A stretch of 64,000 nucleotides of DNA from Thioclava sp. SK-1 (lineage in GTDB: Bacteria > Pseudomonadota > Alphaproteobacteria > Rhodobacterales > Rhodobacteraceae), in contig NZ_MDHA01000053.1 of NCBI RefSeq assembly GCF_001705665.1, forward strand, positions 62,001 through 126,000, written 5' to 3'. This document shows positions 63,692-64,000 of the stretch, piece after piece. The first letter of the stretch is position 1. Each line of letters begins with the position of its first letter. The translations under genes and the position numbers were made by a program. The notes under the pieces are model-generated. The model was not told the DNA's origin. It saw nothing but the letters and a program-made list of their open reading frames with translations, and made no database searches.

Positions 63692-64000
63692 TTAATCGAA
63701 AACTGTAGCTGTGGTGGATTTTCGGGCGATCGGGCGACGCAGTGGAAGCGAAGGGGCCCGCTGGCCCAGCCCGGACAGTTGATACAGCCCGACAGTCAAG
63801 CACACGGACAGCAAGGCGGCAAAGATCACATCGCTTGCGAAATGGCCACCAAATGCGACGCGCAGGGCTGATCCAAACACGGCAATGGCGACGGTCGCGC
63901 AGATTGCAGGCAGGCGAAGGCGCGGAGCCAAGGCCGGGACCACAAGTAAAATCACCAAAGTGCCAACAGTGAAAAGCGCGCTTGCCTCGCCTGATACAAA
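63692..64000 (-). CDS. PAP2-family phosphatase, partial at right edge
   Basis: The last 102 codons plus stop of a membrane phosphatase are present; the frame continues past the window edge. The visible part has the motif FVSGEASALF, in the place of the usual PSGH motif 2, and motif 3 LRVAFGGHFASDV with the catalytic His and Asp, separated by membrane helices. Members dephosphorylate lipids such as undecaprenyl pyrophosphate, phosphatidylglycerophosphate or lipid A. The SGEAS variant recalls the LpxE/LpxF-like branch, but the substrate is open. Confidence 0.82.
   Translation of the reverse strand, partial: FVSGEASALFTVGTLVILLVVPALAPRLRLPAICATVAIAVFGSALRVAFGGHFASDVIFAALLSVCLTVGLYQLSGLGQRAPSLPLRRPIARKSTTATVFD

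Overview
The window reads as chromosomal core sequence of a marine Rhodobacteraceae (Roseobacter-group alphaproteobacterium). The evidence is the gene order dusB-ntrB-ntrC-ntrY-ntrX-trkA-trkH-hfq-hflX, fused IspDF, an NtrC without the sigma-54 contact loop (as in Rhodobacter), a VPLPA-CTERM protein, an IalB-family protein, an RTX-repeat protein, and moderately GC-rich codon use throughout. I see no insertion sequence, prophage, CRISPR array or rRNA. One tRNA gene, tRNA-Val(TAC), is present. The genes at both edges (metA and a PAP2 phosphatase) are cut by the window.

Layout. 1-5.6 kb: metA (partial), a P-loop ATPase of unknown role, a FadL-type porin, a tiny membrane protein, a GNAT/FemAB-like protein and a TehA-like transporter. 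5.7-8.4 kb: guaB, then a 474-base AT-rich regulatory region in front of an unrecognised helical protein, followed by a structured, terminator-ended stretch that may encode a small RNA. 8.5-14.8 kb: yajC-secD-secF, an Mth938-domain protein, and ccmA, B, C, D, G for haem export and cytochrome c maturation. 14.9-18.5 kb: grxB, hpt with a small membrane partner, a RatA/Coq10-like START protein and an RTX-repeat protein. 18.6-22.1 kb (minus strand): amt, pncC, pgpA, ispDF. 22.3-34.2 kb: dusB, the two nitrogen-related two-component systems NtrBC and NtrYX, the Trk potassium uptake pair, hfq and hflX.

34.2-43.7 kb: a penicillin-acylase-like Ntn hydrolase, a 3-hydroxyisobutyrate dehydrogenase-family enzyme, a divergent pair of peptidoglycan enzymes (MepK-like and LdtD/YcbB-like), then lpxD with a dedicated acyl carrier protein and ketosynthase, and an IalB-like protein. 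44.0-49.0 kb: sbcC and sbcD. 49.3-51.5 kb: a VPLPA-CTERM surface protein and an M29 aminopeptidase. 51.6-55.8 kb: a LuxR-type response regulator, a FIST-domain sensor and a hybrid histidine kinase, an arrangement that recalls the NosP/NahK nitric oxide sensing system. 55.9-60.2 kb: allA, a patatin-like lipase, a DUF502 membrane protein and psuK-psuG for pseudouridine breakdown. 60.2-64 kb: rpsB with a multi-helix leader, tsf, tRNA-Val, a small monooxygenase, an unrecognised protein and the partial PAP2 phosphatase.

Most of the window is ordinary housekeeping sequence. The points that most deserve a second look are: loss of the GAFTGA loop in both NtrC and NtrX; the FIST/kinase/regulator cluster; the predicted rpsB leader structure; the dyad-rich, CtrA-box-containing region before the unknown gene at 7.6 kb; the lpxD-acp-ketosynthase trio; and a run of three alternating 9-bp units beside tRNA-Val.
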